This document shows, piece by piece, positions 34,777-55,747 of a stretch of 64,000 nucleotides of DNA (positions are counted from its first letter, which is position 1; each line of letters begins with the position of its first letter). Origin of the DNA: Halichoerus grypus (taxonomy: Eukaryota > Chordata > Mammalia > Carnivora > Phocidae); NCBI RefSeq assembly GCF_964656455.1, contig NC_135717.1, positions 4,278,001 through 4,342,000 on the forward strand, read 5' to 3'. The notes beneath the pieces were generated by a model. It was given only the letters and a program-made list of their open reading frames with translations, had not been told where the DNA came from and ran no database searches. The position numbers were made by a program, and so were the translations under genes.

Positions 34777-34785
<9 letters not shown>
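34743..34785 (+). other. First coding exon of the zinc-finger gene (start codon)
   Basis: A 43-bp exon. Acceptor CCCCGTCTCTGCTTCCACAG ends at 34742 and donor GTGAGT starts at 34786. It ends ATG TGC CAG (start codon 34777-34779), so only Met-Cys-Gln is encoded before the KRAB-A exon, as is usual for this gene class. The phase-0 end joins GGG TCA of the next exon. Confidence 0.82.
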
Positions 34786-45252
<10,467 letters not shown>

Positions 45253-45255
<3 letters not shown>

Positions 45256-45400
45256 AAGGAGAGCTGGGCTTCGGCCCGAGTCATGGCACATCCGCGAATG
45301 TCACACCTCTGGATGTTGTGAGTGTGGACAACCCTTCAGCAGGAAGTCCAGTGCTATGGGTGTGCAAGGGATGCATTCCGAGGTGAAATTCGACCAGTCT
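45253..45400 (+). pseudogene. Decayed zinc fingers beyond the stop codon
   Basis: The stop TGA (45253-45255) stands where TGC of the next finger's first Cys is expected (GGG TGA AAG GAG against the usual GGC TGC AAA GAG). At 45314-45385 another finger is readable in a shifted frame (CCECGQPFSRKSS, then QGMHSE), lacking its first His. The spacing between the two Cys positions is 61 bp instead of the usual 84, so bases were lost. These are remnants of a longer array. Confidence 0.7.
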
Positions 45401-45541
45401 GGAGAATTAGGAAGAGCCTGTCTCTTAAAACCATGAGAGGAGGCTAATGATGCTCTAGAGTGATATATTTTTATAGGCTATGCCTCATTATAAAGTCTAT
45501 CTGTCTGCATTAACTGTGGCTATGGAGCTTTGAAGTCTGTG

Positions 45542-45577
45542 AATAAATTAAATCATTAAGACAACAGATCTAATAAA
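45542..45577 (+). terminator. Polyadenylation signals of the zinc-finger gene
   Basis: AATAAA occurs at 45542-45547 and 45572-45577, about 290-320 bp after the stop codon. These are the first canonical signals downstream and likely end the transcript. Confidence 0.55.
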
Positions 45578-45599
45578 CATCAGAGCAATCCCAGGGAGC

Positions 45600-47105
45600 A
45601 TATAGGGTTATGTTCCTGAGGATGCTGCCTAGAAAGAATCTGATTTATTTTTAAGCCATGTTGGTAACTGAACATAAGTGTGAGCGTGTTAGGCATGCAC
45701 ACCGGGATATACAGAACGACCTCTATCAGGAGGTCTCACGTGAAATTATGCCTTTTTGTCTCTGATGTTCACTATACCCAGAACAATAAGAGCTTATCAT
45801 TAAACCAGGACTCCAGACATCATACCAACATCCCATTCCATTTTTTGTTTACTTGCTGGATCTGAAAACCAGCGATTTCATGACATCTCCTGAGGATCTC
45901 TCCACCAACTGGCTCATAATTAGGTTTCATATTGTGTAAGGTTAGAACTCCCTTTTATGCAAAATGGCGGACCACCTGAGGTGAAAGCCGTTCCACTGTA
46001 AACGACCAGAAATGGTGACCAGTAATAGATAACATTCTTTTAAATGCATAGTTCAGCTGGCAAGAAAACCAGTGGAGTCTCCAGGTGCCCGCGAGGTAAG
46101 CTGAACGGAGAGCCAGAGATGCAGGTGGAGGGCCGAAGCTGTAGCTGCCCTGTGGGTTTGACGAGGTTTACCCTGAAGCTTGGGTGTTCGAGACCAAAGG
46201 AGGACACGAGGCGAGGCCTTGGGGCACACAAGGCGGAGAGTGGGTACTGAAGTAACTTACAAATTCAGACATTTCAGAAGTCTGTACGTACAGGGAAAGG
46301 GGGTGGACTAGCGAAAAATCTCACGCAGAAAGCTTGTCTCTCTCTCCTTTGGGCTCTGATGGGGAAAGATTTACCCCAATGATTCATGAGCCCTGGCCAG
46401 CATCCCGTGTGAGTCAGAATTTGGAATTTCCCCTATTCCTGTCCCAGTTTTAAAACTAACCAGTCAATATAGAAATTTTCCCTGTCCTTGAAACAAATGA
46501 CAGAAGCAAACAAAATACATTTTGGAGGGAGACACCCTCAACCCACATTTGTCAGGCTTCTGACATACAAACCCAACATGACTTCATAATCCCAAACTAC
46601 ACAACACGAAGGACCAATCCACAGCGAGAGAGTCAACAGACACTTGAGCAAAATAACATCCAGGATTTTAGGGTCGTAGAAACACACAAAATTCTATAAA
46701 AATAACTACCTTTACAAATGATTAAAAGCAAAAACTTAAAACCACATGAAAGCAAGGCACAAAGCCAGATAACTGGTCTCTTTGGAAAGGGGAACACAGA
46801 GAAATACAGGCATTGCAACGTGAACATCAAAATGCTGAGCGTAAAGCCCAGCGGTAGGCGATACTCAGCTGCGGAGAAAGTGAACAGAGTAGAGCAAAGC
46901 AGATTCCTAGGAGTCAGTCTACAGAGAAGCATCTAGATTAAAACGAGAAGGGCGAGCAGGAGTTCCTACAAGGCAGACTAGAGGAAGACAAGTAAATATT
47001 CAAAGAAAACCCTGCTCGGATTTGACAAGACGTGAGCTCACAGATTCAGGCAGCACGCGTATGCCCAGATGGATAAACGGTAAATTCGCATCTTAGATAC
47101 ACACC
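45600..47105. other. Downstream flank, no gene; LINE-like right half
   Basis: 45.6-46.4 kb is unassigned. About 46480-47040 is A-rich and resembles the 5' part of an old L1 in sense direction. I see no coding frame. Confidence 0.4.
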
Positions 47106-47572
47106 TGTCGAGAGCTGGCTAAGCTGCTCCGCCCCCGCGTTGTCCGGCCGGGCGGTCTGTGGGGACCCGACCCTGACACTGGCCCCCCGATTGCAGCTGC
47201 GAAGCCGCCAGCGGATGTGAGGTCCCCACGTGGCTTCTCCCACACCTTGCGAGTTGCAGACTCCCCTGCTCGCCAGCGCCTGACGCGCTCCTTAGCCAAG
47301 ACCCCCGTGGCACCTACCTAAACCCTGCTTTTTTCTGGTTTGCATTGACCAGCATGGTCCTAGCCTACAGACCCTAATAAAGTCACGTGCCCAGGTCCAG
47401 TCTCTCTCTGTCTGCTTTCTGCCTTGACATCCCGTGTGGCCCCTCCGGGCCTGCTGTGTACTCCTCCCCTGGGGCCCTGTGAATAATAAACGTCTCTGTT
47501 TCCATTCCTCCTGTGGCCTGCTCTCGAGCCCGCTGACCACCTTAACGAGTGTTAGTTTAACGTCATAACAAC
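47106..47572 (+). mobile_element. Possible ERV LTR
   Basis: Starts TGTCGAGAGC and ends GTCATAACA (TG...CA). It has a GC-rich U3-like part and two AATAAA signals near the 3' side (47378 and 47487), followed by a pyrimidine/GT-rich U5-like part. TGGCCACAGGAACAGGTG starts two bases after the end, in the position of a primer-binding site, though the matching tRNA is unclear. No gag-pol frames follow. Confidence 0.4.
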
Positions 47573-48478
47573 TGGCCACAGGAACAGGTGAGCCGTGCCA
47601 TCTGGGGGCCCCACGCTTGCTGGCCTCGGCGGGCGCTGGCTTTGCTCTGTGGCTACTGATCATCCCGAAGTGCGAGCTGGGAAGGAAGCAACCAGAGTCC
47701 TCCTGGACCTGGGAGGACGGCCACGGGGGCTGCTTTGAGATGCTGCGGGTCTGTCTGCCACCTGTTAACGCCCCGCGGAGGGCGAGTTCCCCCAGCAAGT
47801 GTTGGACTCCGAGCACCCGCCCGGCCGAGGCTCTGAGGACCTGCTGCATGGGGTAACGGCCCCGACAGGAGTGGCGACCCTGCCGGGCCCCATGTGCCCT
47901 TAGAGGCCAGAGAGACTCTCCTTCCCTGCGAGCTGTGCTCACAGGTGGCCCTGGGACTCCCAGTCCCGCCTGGCGCCATAGGGGCCCTCGCACTCGGGGG
48001 AGGCACAGCTCCTGCAAAGGCAGATGCGGCGGGGCCCGTGCTCCCTCCGTTGCTGTACACCTTGTCCCTTGACCCCGTGGGATATTGCGGGTCCCACCCT
48101 TGGCACATGGTCGCACAGGATCTAGTGGCCTGATGTCAGTGGTCCAAGTGCCACGTACAAGGCCTGAGCAAGTTAGCAACCTCCTTGCTGAAGTCAAAGC
48201 CCACAGACGTGGCCCTGGGCTGGTCAGCCTGCAGAGTGCCGACGCGTCAGCACTGGGGGCCTGGGGGTCCGCCTGTCACCGTCACGTTGCTGCAAGTCAC
48301 TCCTATCCTGGGGAGGTCGACTGGGACACCCCGGAGAGGGAAGTGGCCACGGGGGGACATCCACTGCAGATCTTTCCCGTAAGAGTCTGTAGGGTCAGAT
48401 GCGGGATGGCAGAGAATCTGACACTGGAGACTATCGCGTGTTTGAAAGCTGCTAAGAGAGTCAATCTTTGAAGTTCTC
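47573..48478. other. GC-rich unassigned sequence
   Basis: Possibly leader sequence of the putative ERV. The 301-codon minus-strand frame through here runs antisense through the LTR and shows no domain. Confidence 0.35.
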
Positions 48479-48479
48479 A

Positions 48480-48625
48480 TCACAAGGGGGGAAATGTGGC
48501 AAATGTGAGATGATGTTAACTATACTTCCTGTGATCATTTTACAGTATGCGCATCTATGGAGTTGTGTTGTACACCTGAAATCCATGTCCTGTTACGTGT
48601 CACTTATATCTCAATAAATAAATGA
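48480..48625 (+). repeat. L1 3' end, sense
   Basis: 'gagatgatgttaactatacttcctgtgatcattttacagtatg', 'gttgtgttgtacacctgaaatc' and 'tcacttatatctcaataaataaa' are the closing phrases of L1M 3' UTRs. Confidence 0.75.
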
Positions 48626-49911
48626 GAAAAGAACCCAAAACTCGAAACTTTATGCGTCTCAAGACTTGCCATGTTCTCAAAGCCTTTGTGCAACGGGGGG
48701 GGTTAGGAGGGCCGGCCGGCTCTGACCTGCTGCCCGCCCCCAGAGGTGCGGCCAGGGGCTCACCGTGCACCGTGCATAACTGTTCACGGGGACCCAGGGA
48801 CCCAGGGCGACTGCCGCGACGCAGGTGCGCCTGCCCCCGCCTGAGATGAACCGGTGACAGCTCAGACCCCAAATCAACCACAGCCGCCCCTGCCTTCACC
48901 CCAGGGAGGCCTGTGAGCTGGTCAAATGCAGACGGCTCCTCGGTTGTGGCTCCCACTCTAATGGGGTGCAGCCTGCATCGCAGGATTGCTCGTGGAGCGC
49001 CCCTCCGGAGCCTAACCCCAGCTCCAGAGCCCAGCTGGAACAAAATCAGCCCCGCGCACAACCACAGACGGCTGGGCACCGGGTGCCCCTTCAGTTGGGC
49101 CCAAGAATTTGCCAGCTGAGGTTGTCAGCCCACTCTGACACTGAGAACAGACCCCAGAGGAGGACTTGGTCTGACAGATTCTTGCCCTTGGTAGGACTCC
49201 AGAGCCATGCTATGCCCTGGGCCTGTAGCCCACATGTGAAACCCCCAGAGAACCCAGGAGCTCATCTATGGTTTGTTCCTCCCATCAAATTCTTATTAAG
49301 AACTACCAAGTTCACGGATCTGGAACTAGAAGAACAGGGTCTGAGGTCTGGCTTTAAAGAGCTCACCGTATAGTTGCATGGGGGGCGTGGGTAGGTGAGC
49401 GGAAAGCGAAGCAGATGCTGAAATTATATTTTGGAGTCGCAGCCATTGTCATTGAGAGGAGGAAAGCGTTTTCGTAGGTGGAACGAGAGGAAGGGAGTAC
49501 CAGGGAAATAAAGCAGCACGAGCAAGGGCACGGCGATCCCGACGGCTTGCCTTACTTGGCAACAGTTGAACCAGCTGTGGTTTATTTTAGGGACAGCGAA
49601 GCGCTCAGATCTAAGGTAAGCATCTGGATGAAGATTTGCACACACGGATACCCATGTCATTCCCAGCCAGATCAGAATACGGAACTTCTCCAGTGCCCGC
49701 GCCCACACAGACCCTTCTCCCAGGTGACCCCTCTTACGGTATCAACCACCACAGATGAGTCTGTCGTTGCCCTTACGAGGAGGGAGGCATTCGGTGTCTC
49801 GCTTCTCATACTCAGTATTACGTCTGTCTGCGTCTGCCAACAGGAAGACCTCTCTTCCTCATTGCTGTGTACGGTTCCCGCACACGAATATGCCACAGGT
49901 TGTTGGTGTCT
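48626..49911. other. Unassigned, with LINE traces
   Basis: 48.6-49.3 kb is GC-rich and unassigned. About 49640-49900 resembles an antisense L1 3' region. No gene supported. Confidence 0.35.
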
Positions 49912-50100
49912 ATTCTTTTTTTTTTTTAAGATAAAGAGAGTGGGGTGGGGGAAGGGCAGAGCAGGAGGGGGAGAATCTTAAGCAGACTCCACACCCAGCG
50001 TGCAGCCCGACGTGGGGGCTCGATCTCATGACCCTGAGATCGTGACCTGAGCCGAAATCAAGAGTGGGATGCTTAACCAAAAGAGTCACTGAGGTGCCCC
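49912..50100 (-). mobile_element. CAN-SINE, antisense
   Basis: T run at 49915-49928, end 'gtcactgaggtgcccc'. Directly adjoins a second antisense SINE. Confidence 0.9.
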
Positions 50101-50104
50101 CCCT

Positions 50105-50234
50105 GCTTTTTTTAAAGTAGGCTCCACACCCAGTATGGAGCCCAATGTGGGGCTTGAACTCACGACGCTGGGATCATGAACTGAGCCGAGATCAAGTGTC
50201 GGACGCCCAACCAACGGAGCCACCCAGGCGCCCC
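50105..50234 (-). mobile_element. CAN-SINE, antisense, older
   Basis: Starts in a short T run, ends 'ggagccacccaggcgcccc'. The pair is bracketed by GGTGTCTA (49905) and TGTGTCTA (50238). Confidence 0.9.
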
Positions 50235-50373
50235 ATCTGTGTCTAGCCCATGTCCATGAACATTTGGCTCCTTTCCAGTTTTTGTCTGTTATCAATAACG
50301 CAGCCGTAAACTTCTCTATAGGAGGACTCATTTCTCTTCAGCAGATACTGTGTGGCCAGAGTTCAGCGCAGCT

Positions 50374-50577
50374 GTTCTCCACCAGGGCTGACCTTGCCCC
50401 TCAGGTGACGTTTGGCCATGTCGGGTGACAGTTTTGGTCATCTCAACTGCGGGGGAGCGGTGGTGTGTTACTGGCATCTACTGGGCAGAGACAAAGGCCG
50501 CGGAACATCCCACAGTGCATGGCCACCAACGAGAACTGTTCAGCTTGAAATGTCCACAGATGCCGAAGAACTAGGCT
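50374..50577 (+). repeat. MER20 hAT MITE
   Basis: 'ctgttctccaccagggctgaccttgcccctcaggtgacgtttggccatgtc' and 'tgttactggcatctactgggcagagacaaaggc', 'aacatcccacagtgcatgg' and 'gaaatgtccacagatgccgaagaa' follow MER20 order. It lies about 140 bp beyond the 3' end of the olfactory receptor coding region. Confidence 0.75.
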
Positions 50578-50715
50578 GAGGTCCGATTTTGGAGTCCTGG
50601 TACGCCGTACTCAGGTTTCTGTCCAGCCCGTCCCGGGGGGCCCCAGACGGCTCTGGATGGTGAGGTTCCCCTCAATGAGGGCGATTTCAGGACAGACACC
50701 ACCTGGCTCACACCG

Positions 50716-51693
50716 TTAGTTGGCGTCAGCCTGGGGGACGGTCCCTGCCGTCCTGCCGCTGACCGCCCGCTGCAGGGCACGCTGCACATCCCGATTCCGC
50801 AGCGTGTAGATGGTGGGGTAGAGCAGCGGTGTGAGGCTGATGTAGATGAGCGAGACCAGCTTGTCCTCCTCGAGGGAGCGGCCTCTCAGGGGCCTGGCGT
50901 ACATGGCCGTGGCGCAGCCGTAGTGAAGCACGGCCACCGTGAGGTGCGACGCCATGGTGTTGAAGGCCTTGCGGCGGCCGGCAGACCCCCCAGCGCCCAG
51001 GATGACCACCAGCACCCTGGTGTAGGACAGCAGGATCAGGGCCAGGGGCAGCACCAGCAGCACCAGGCAAGCTGCCAGCAGGACCCGCTCCTGCAGCTGG
51101 TGGTTCCCGCAGGCCAGCACCAACACCGCCGGGAGGTCACAGAAGACGTGGTTCACTGAGCCCCCCTGGCAGAAGGGCAGCTGGAAAATGGCCGTGGTGA
51201 GCCCCAAGGCCAGGATAGAGCCCCCAGCACAGCAGGAGGCGAGAAGGCACCAGCAGAGCCCCGTGGTCATGAGCTGGGGGTAGTAGAGGGGGCGGCAGAT
51301 GGCCAGGTAGCGGTCCAGGGCCATAGCGGCCAGCAGCAGGCACTCGGAGCCTCCCAGCGCCACAAAGAGGCCCATCTGGGCAGCGCAGGTGGATCGGGCC
51401 ACCGCCTGGCCCCCCGGCGGCAGCAGGAAGCCGGCGAGCATGCGCGGGGTCAGCACCAGCGTGTAGGCCACCTCCACAGTGGACAGTGCCCCCAGAAAGA
51501 AGTACATGGGAGTGTGCAGGGCGGGGTCCACGACAGCCAGGCCCAGGATGAGCAGGTTTCCAGCCAGCGTGGCCAGATAGAGTGGCAGGAGGAAGGCGAA
51601 AAGCAGCTGCTGCAGCCCCTGGGGCCACCCGGAGAACCCCAGGATCACGAACTCCTGCGGGCTGGTCCAGTTGGACTCGGGCCAGGGGCTCAT
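50716..51693 (-). CDS. Olfactory receptor, family 10-like, intact
   Basis: A class A seven-helix GPCR that would detect odorants at olfactory neuron cilia and signal through Golf and adenylate cyclase. The single coding exon gives 325 residues. The chosen Met (51693) precedes SPWPESNWTSPQEF, which carries the usual N-glycosylation site (NWT); the upstream open extension is unlike any receptor and is separated by a splice acceptor. Motifs in order: GNLLILGLAV in helix 1, LHTPMYFFLGALSTVEVAYT in helix 2, MALDRYLAICRPL after helix 3, LTTAIFQLPFC and FCDLPAVLVLACG in the second extracellular loop, LSYTRVL in helix 5, KAFNTMASHLTVAVLHYG in helix 6, and PLLYPTIYTLRNRDVQRAL in helix 7. TTAIFQL, ACGN and VLHYG suggest family 10. 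Oddity: NPxxY reads YPTIY. GC content is high for this family. Exact subfamily is unknown to me. Confidence 0.92.
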   Translation of the reverse strand: MSPWPESNWTSPQEFVILGFSGWPQGLQQLLFAFLLPLYLATLAGNLLILGLAVVDPALHTPMYFFLGALSTVEVAYTLVLTPRMLAGFLLPPGGQAVARSTCAAQMGLFVALGGSECLLLAAMALDRYLAICRPLYYPQLMTTGLCWCLLASCCAGGSILALGLTTAIFQLPFCQGGSVNHVFCDLPAVLVLACGNHQLQERVLLAACLVLLVLPLALILLSYTRVLVVILGAGGSAGRRKAFNTMASHLTVAVLHYGCATAMYARPLRGRSLEEDKLVSLIYISLTPLLYPTIYTLRNRDVQRALQRAVSGRTAGTVPQADAN

Positions 51694-51701
51694 GTCAGGA
51701 C

Positions 51702-51716
51702 CTGTGGGAGGATAGG
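51702..51716 (-). other. Splice acceptor before the olfactory receptor start
   Basis: On the minus strand CTATCCTCCCACAG/GTCCTGAC precedes the ATG by 8 bases. Most olfactory receptor genes have a non-coding upstream exon spliced a short distance before the start; the donor exon, to the right, was not identified. Confidence 0.55.
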
Positions 51717-54700
51717 CGCACTGGCCAGAGAGGAGGGTCGCGGTGACACATCCCTCCCAGAAAACACACGGATGGTCCCCACACCCCTTCCACCGGAGAC
51801 CCCAGGCTTTCTCCCCAAGCCAGCGCTCTCTGCCCCTTGTTGCCCCCAGCCCAGTGTCCCCCAGGAGTTCAGATGTCTGGAGCCACCCCCTGCTCTCCCT
51901 CTGGCCTCCATGCCCCATGCTCTTCCAGGCACCCAGGTGTCTCTGCACACCTGTCCACGCAGCCCCCGGTTTGGCCAGCATTCTGAGCCCACAGCCCCTG
52001 CACCCGAGGGGCCAGCCTTCAGGGAGGAAGGTGGGGATGGACACCTGAGTGGACAGTGGCCTGAGGGGTCAGATTTCTGAAGGGATAGGCTCTTTCCTGA
52101 GCGGCTGGTTCTGGGGTATGGAGATGGTCGCTCCTGGGACAAAGCCCCGGGTGAGGGGCTGGAGCAGCACCGGAGTCTCCTGTCCGCAGAGGCCCGTCCC
52201 ACCCCCTGCACTCACCCATCCCGGGGCTCTCTGCGGATAGACCACACGCCCTCCTGTCCTCACCTGCCCTGGCTGTTGTCTTATTTATGTTTTCCCGCTC
52301 TCCCATCAGCTGGACTCAGGACACCCCCATGGTCATCCTGGGCCTGCCCATTCTCTCTGGCTCTGTCCCGGGGAAGACGCGCACCTGCCCCGTGTTATGG
52401 TGGACACGCCCGAGGCCCAAGCTGCGACGTTCAGCCCCAGCCCCCCACAGACCCACTCCCTTCTCCGAGCTGAAGACCCTCAGCACTGCCACCCACACGC
52501 CCCGCCCACACTTCCAATTCAACCTGTCCCGAACTACGGCGTCATTTCTCGAGGAAACTTCCTCGACCTTCTGTGAATGGAGCTAGCCCCGGGCCCATTT
52601 CCAGAGTCAGAAGTCACTGTGGAGGAGCCCCCCTCCTGCACCCCACAGGACGACTGGGCAGGTGCACCGCACACCTCCGGGAGTGCTTCCCTGTTCTCTC
52701 ACCTCTCCAGTTTCCTCTCCCCTCCCCCCCCCAGCAATCACAGCGGACACCAGCCGGCGCTCCTGCCTCCAGCACCATTCACCTGAATGACCCTCCAAAC
52801 GTCAGCTGACAATTCTTGGCTTAACTCTCCCTTCTTTGCCCCGGGGTTATGTCCGAAGTCCCCTTCAGTGTGACTTCTGGCTTTGTCTCCTGCATGCTGG
52901 CACCGTGGGCTCCATGTGGAGTGTGTGACTCCCCTGTCCTGGGCAGACCTGTCCCTGCACACGGGGGAGGGGGCTTCCTGGGACGCCCTGCAGTCCCCAC
53001 ATTCCCTACAGGGAAGAGCTGGGCTGACGTCACACGCTACGTGTGGGTGACGACCCCTGCCTCCCAGGTGTCATCCTCCCATCCCACCGTTGTCATGGCA
53101 ACGCCACTAAACTCAGGCTCCGGAATGGAAGGTCTGAGTCATGTCTGTTGTTTGCTGAATTATTGTAAGTGAGGGGATTAATCCCCATTTCTCCCAAAGG
53201 TATGCCTCCTGTCTGTGTCCCTGTGATGTCCCTGAGTTTCTGGTCCTGGAGAGGCCTCACCCCTTGGCGACAGACAGCTGTCCCCACCTTATGTTGGTTC
53301 CTCCCCTAAAGTGCTCCTCAGCATGTGTCATCAGTCTCATCCCGAGATGGGATCCATGCTCTCGGTCATCTTCAGGGCCAGTGCCCCCCCAAACTACCAG
53401 AGTCCTGTTGGGCTGGCCGCCCCGCCGTCAGAGGTCCTGCCGCCCCTTCATTCACTCTACTAAGAGGCATATTCTCCTTATCGTTGTCTTCACACACCCC
53501 AGTCCTTAGAGCTGCACCGCTCAGAAGCCTCAGTAAGCTCAGCTCCCCGAGGAGCCTCAGCTGCCAGGCCCAACGGCTGCCTGCCGGGCTCGGCGCGTAA
53601 GCACGCGGTGGACTGGGCGGCCCTGAGGCCGGCGCTGATGCGGCTTGCACGGCCCATCCCCCTCTAGCTGCTCCTGCCTCTTTAACCGGTGCTCCCTCTC
53701 CTCACAGGAGGCTGCTGGTGCCTCGAGGCCATTTCTACAGAGCCCATGCCGCCGGCCACCGCCTGTGAACCGCGAACCCCGTCCCCATCTGCTGTGTGAC
53801 GGCGAGCGGGCCACCACGGATCAGTCTGGTTCCTGCCCCGTGAGAGGAGACTTGGACCAGACGACCTTTAGAGTTGCTTCAGGTTCTGATATCGTACGGT
53901 TCTACCGAAAGGTGTGTGTGTGTGGTTATGCTCGCATGCCCAAGGTAAGCCGTTTTTTAAAGATATCTTGATGTTGCAAGAGCCTATGAGGGACTTTGAA
54001 GGGCATCGGGTGAATCTGGAACACTAGATCAGTAAGGGAGGCGTTAACCTAGGCCTAACGGTTGGCGTCCATTTACGGATCTTTGAAGAGCCTCAGACCA
54101 GTGTACCTATCAAAACAGCTCTTTCCAGCCTTGCCACTGTGTGCGTGTGTGTGTCCTTTTGCAGTGTGCAGGGCACGGTGGGGGGCCCCGGGGGGGCCCC
54201 GGGATGTAATGTCATAGTTCTCTCCCCAGCAGAAGCCCATCCTTTGTGTCTCTTGGAGCCAGAATGGCCCAGTGGCACAAACAGGGCCTTGGGGTTCACG
54301 TACACCTGTTCTGTCTCAGCTGTTCCACCGACCAGCAGAGACAGCTCCGAGTGTGAATCTCTTGAGGCACCAGCAGCCTCCTCGGTCGTGGTGACGGGCC
54401 GGCAGCAAGCCCGGAAAGCGCCTGGCACAGCCCTGCCTACATGCAGGAACCGTAGGGAACGGATCGCCGAGGTAGCAGCACACGCTCAGTCCCGTCCTGT
54501 GCTGTGCTTCCCGCTCCCCGCATGTGGGTGACATTCCGCCCTGGCTGAAGATCTCTGGAGACATCGGACAGCGAGTGGCAGAGAGGAGAGGGACGTGCGG
54601 GGACCGGGGAGGCGGAGGCAGGCGGCGACCAGTGTCACCTGGCCTCTCTGCCCTGAGGCCAGGACCCTGAAGCCTGCAAGTGCCCGGCCTCGCTTCCTCT

Positions 54701-54930
54701 TCTCCAAAGCCTCCCCGCAGCTCTTCCGCCAAGGCCTCCTGGAAAGTTGCCCCGGGGACACGGATATCGCCTCCAACTTCCCTTTGTTGGCAACAGCCCC
54801 GTATTCCCTCCAAACGCCGAGGGGCGCGGGGGGCGGGGGGGGGGAGCCGAACCACAGCGACGACGCCCCTGTGACAGTCACTGCCACGCGCCCAGCCCCG
54901 ACAGCGAGCTCTAAACGCGCCCCATGCGCG
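51717..54930. other. GC-rich flank of the olfactory receptor, no gene seen
   Basis: Unique-looking, with many chance frames on both strands. A TGACGTCA palindrome lies at 53025-53032. CpG is more frequent at about 53.6-53.85 and 54.4-54.9 kb. The receptor's 5' UTR exon is expected somewhere here. Confidence 0.4.
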
Positions 54931-54934
54931 GCAT

Positions 54935-55085
54935 TATTGGATCTTTGTGAGTCCTCTGTGAGGCAGGCACGTCACTGTGCCTGTTAATTTACAGATGCGG
55001 GAGCTGACACTTGGGGGAGTCACACAGCTTCTCCCCTGAGCTAGAGGTCCCCAGGTCGGTCTGATTTCAAAGTCCGTGCTCTTCT
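54935..55085 (-). repeat. MIR SINE, antisense
   Basis: 'tctgtgaggcaggcacgtcactgtgcctgttaatttacagatgcggga' and 'ggggagtcacacagctt' are antisense MIR landmarks. Confidence 0.7.
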
Positions 55086-55312
55086 GTCTGCCTTGTCTGT
55101 GGGTCCTTCCCCACCCAGGCGAGGGGGAAACGGAAAGGGGGCCGGAGGAGAGAGAAGGAAGCAGATTGAGGTGCAGAAACGGAACGAGGCACACGACGCG
55201 GGACAGGTAGAGGGAACTGCTGAGGGCAGCGGCAGGCAGAGCGGGAGGGAAGACCCGCGGCCTTTGGCAGAGCATCCCGCCCCAGGGGGTTCATCAGGCT
55301 CTGGGCTAACAG

Positions 55313-55430
55313 AGACCCAGAGAGAGACAGAGAGGGAGAAAGAGAAAGAGAAAGACAGGAAGGAAGAGGGGGACAGAGACAGAGAAACAGAGACGGAGAG
55401 ACAGACAAGAGACAGAGAGACAGACAGCCG
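55313..55430 (+). repeat. GA-rich polypurine tract
   Basis: About 118 bp almost entirely A and G with occasional C (AGAGAGAGACAGAGAGGGAG and similar). Such tracts can form triplex DNA. Confidence 0.85.
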
Positions 55431-55530
55431 AGGACAGTCTCCTATGTCCCTCAGGCTTCTGGACCTGAGATTCCCCTCTTTGAGGGATTTCCTCTCTACT
55501 AAAAACATGGGTTTAAAGCTGGTGAATTCC

Positions 55531-55730
55531 TGGAGTGCCTGGGTGGCTCAGTCGATGAAGCGTCTGCCTTCGGCTCAGGTCGTGGTCCCAGGGTCCTGGG
55601 ATCGAGCCCCGCATCGGGCTTCCTGCTCAGCGGGAAGCCTGCTTCTCCCTCTCCCGCTCCCCCTGCTTGTGTTCCCTCTCTCGCTGTCTCTCTCTGTCAA
55701 ATAAATAAAATCTTAAAAAAAAAAAAAAAA
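55531..55730 (+). mobile_element. CAN-SINE with perfect 17-bp target duplication
   Basis: TAAAGCTGGTGAATTCC at 55514-55530 and 55731-55747. Full length, little diverged. Confidence 0.97.
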
Positions 55731-55747
55731 TAAAGCTGGTGAATTCC

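Noticed and set aside
47292..48197. 301-codon minus-strand open frame
   Set aside because: It runs antisense through the putative LTR and GC-rich flank, has no domain or conserved motif and no splice or promoter context; GC richness explains the lack of stops.
51514..52211. Frames of 170-190 codons around and upstream of the olfactory receptor
   Set aside because: Shadows of the receptor gene or chance GC-rich frames. The 5' extension of the receptor frame beyond 51693 is also rejected since it lacks receptor features and is crossed by a splice acceptor.
54316..54987. Possible GC-rich exon at 54.3-55.0 kb
   Set aside because: Frames are open on both strands, no domain is seen, and no convincing splice pair frames it.
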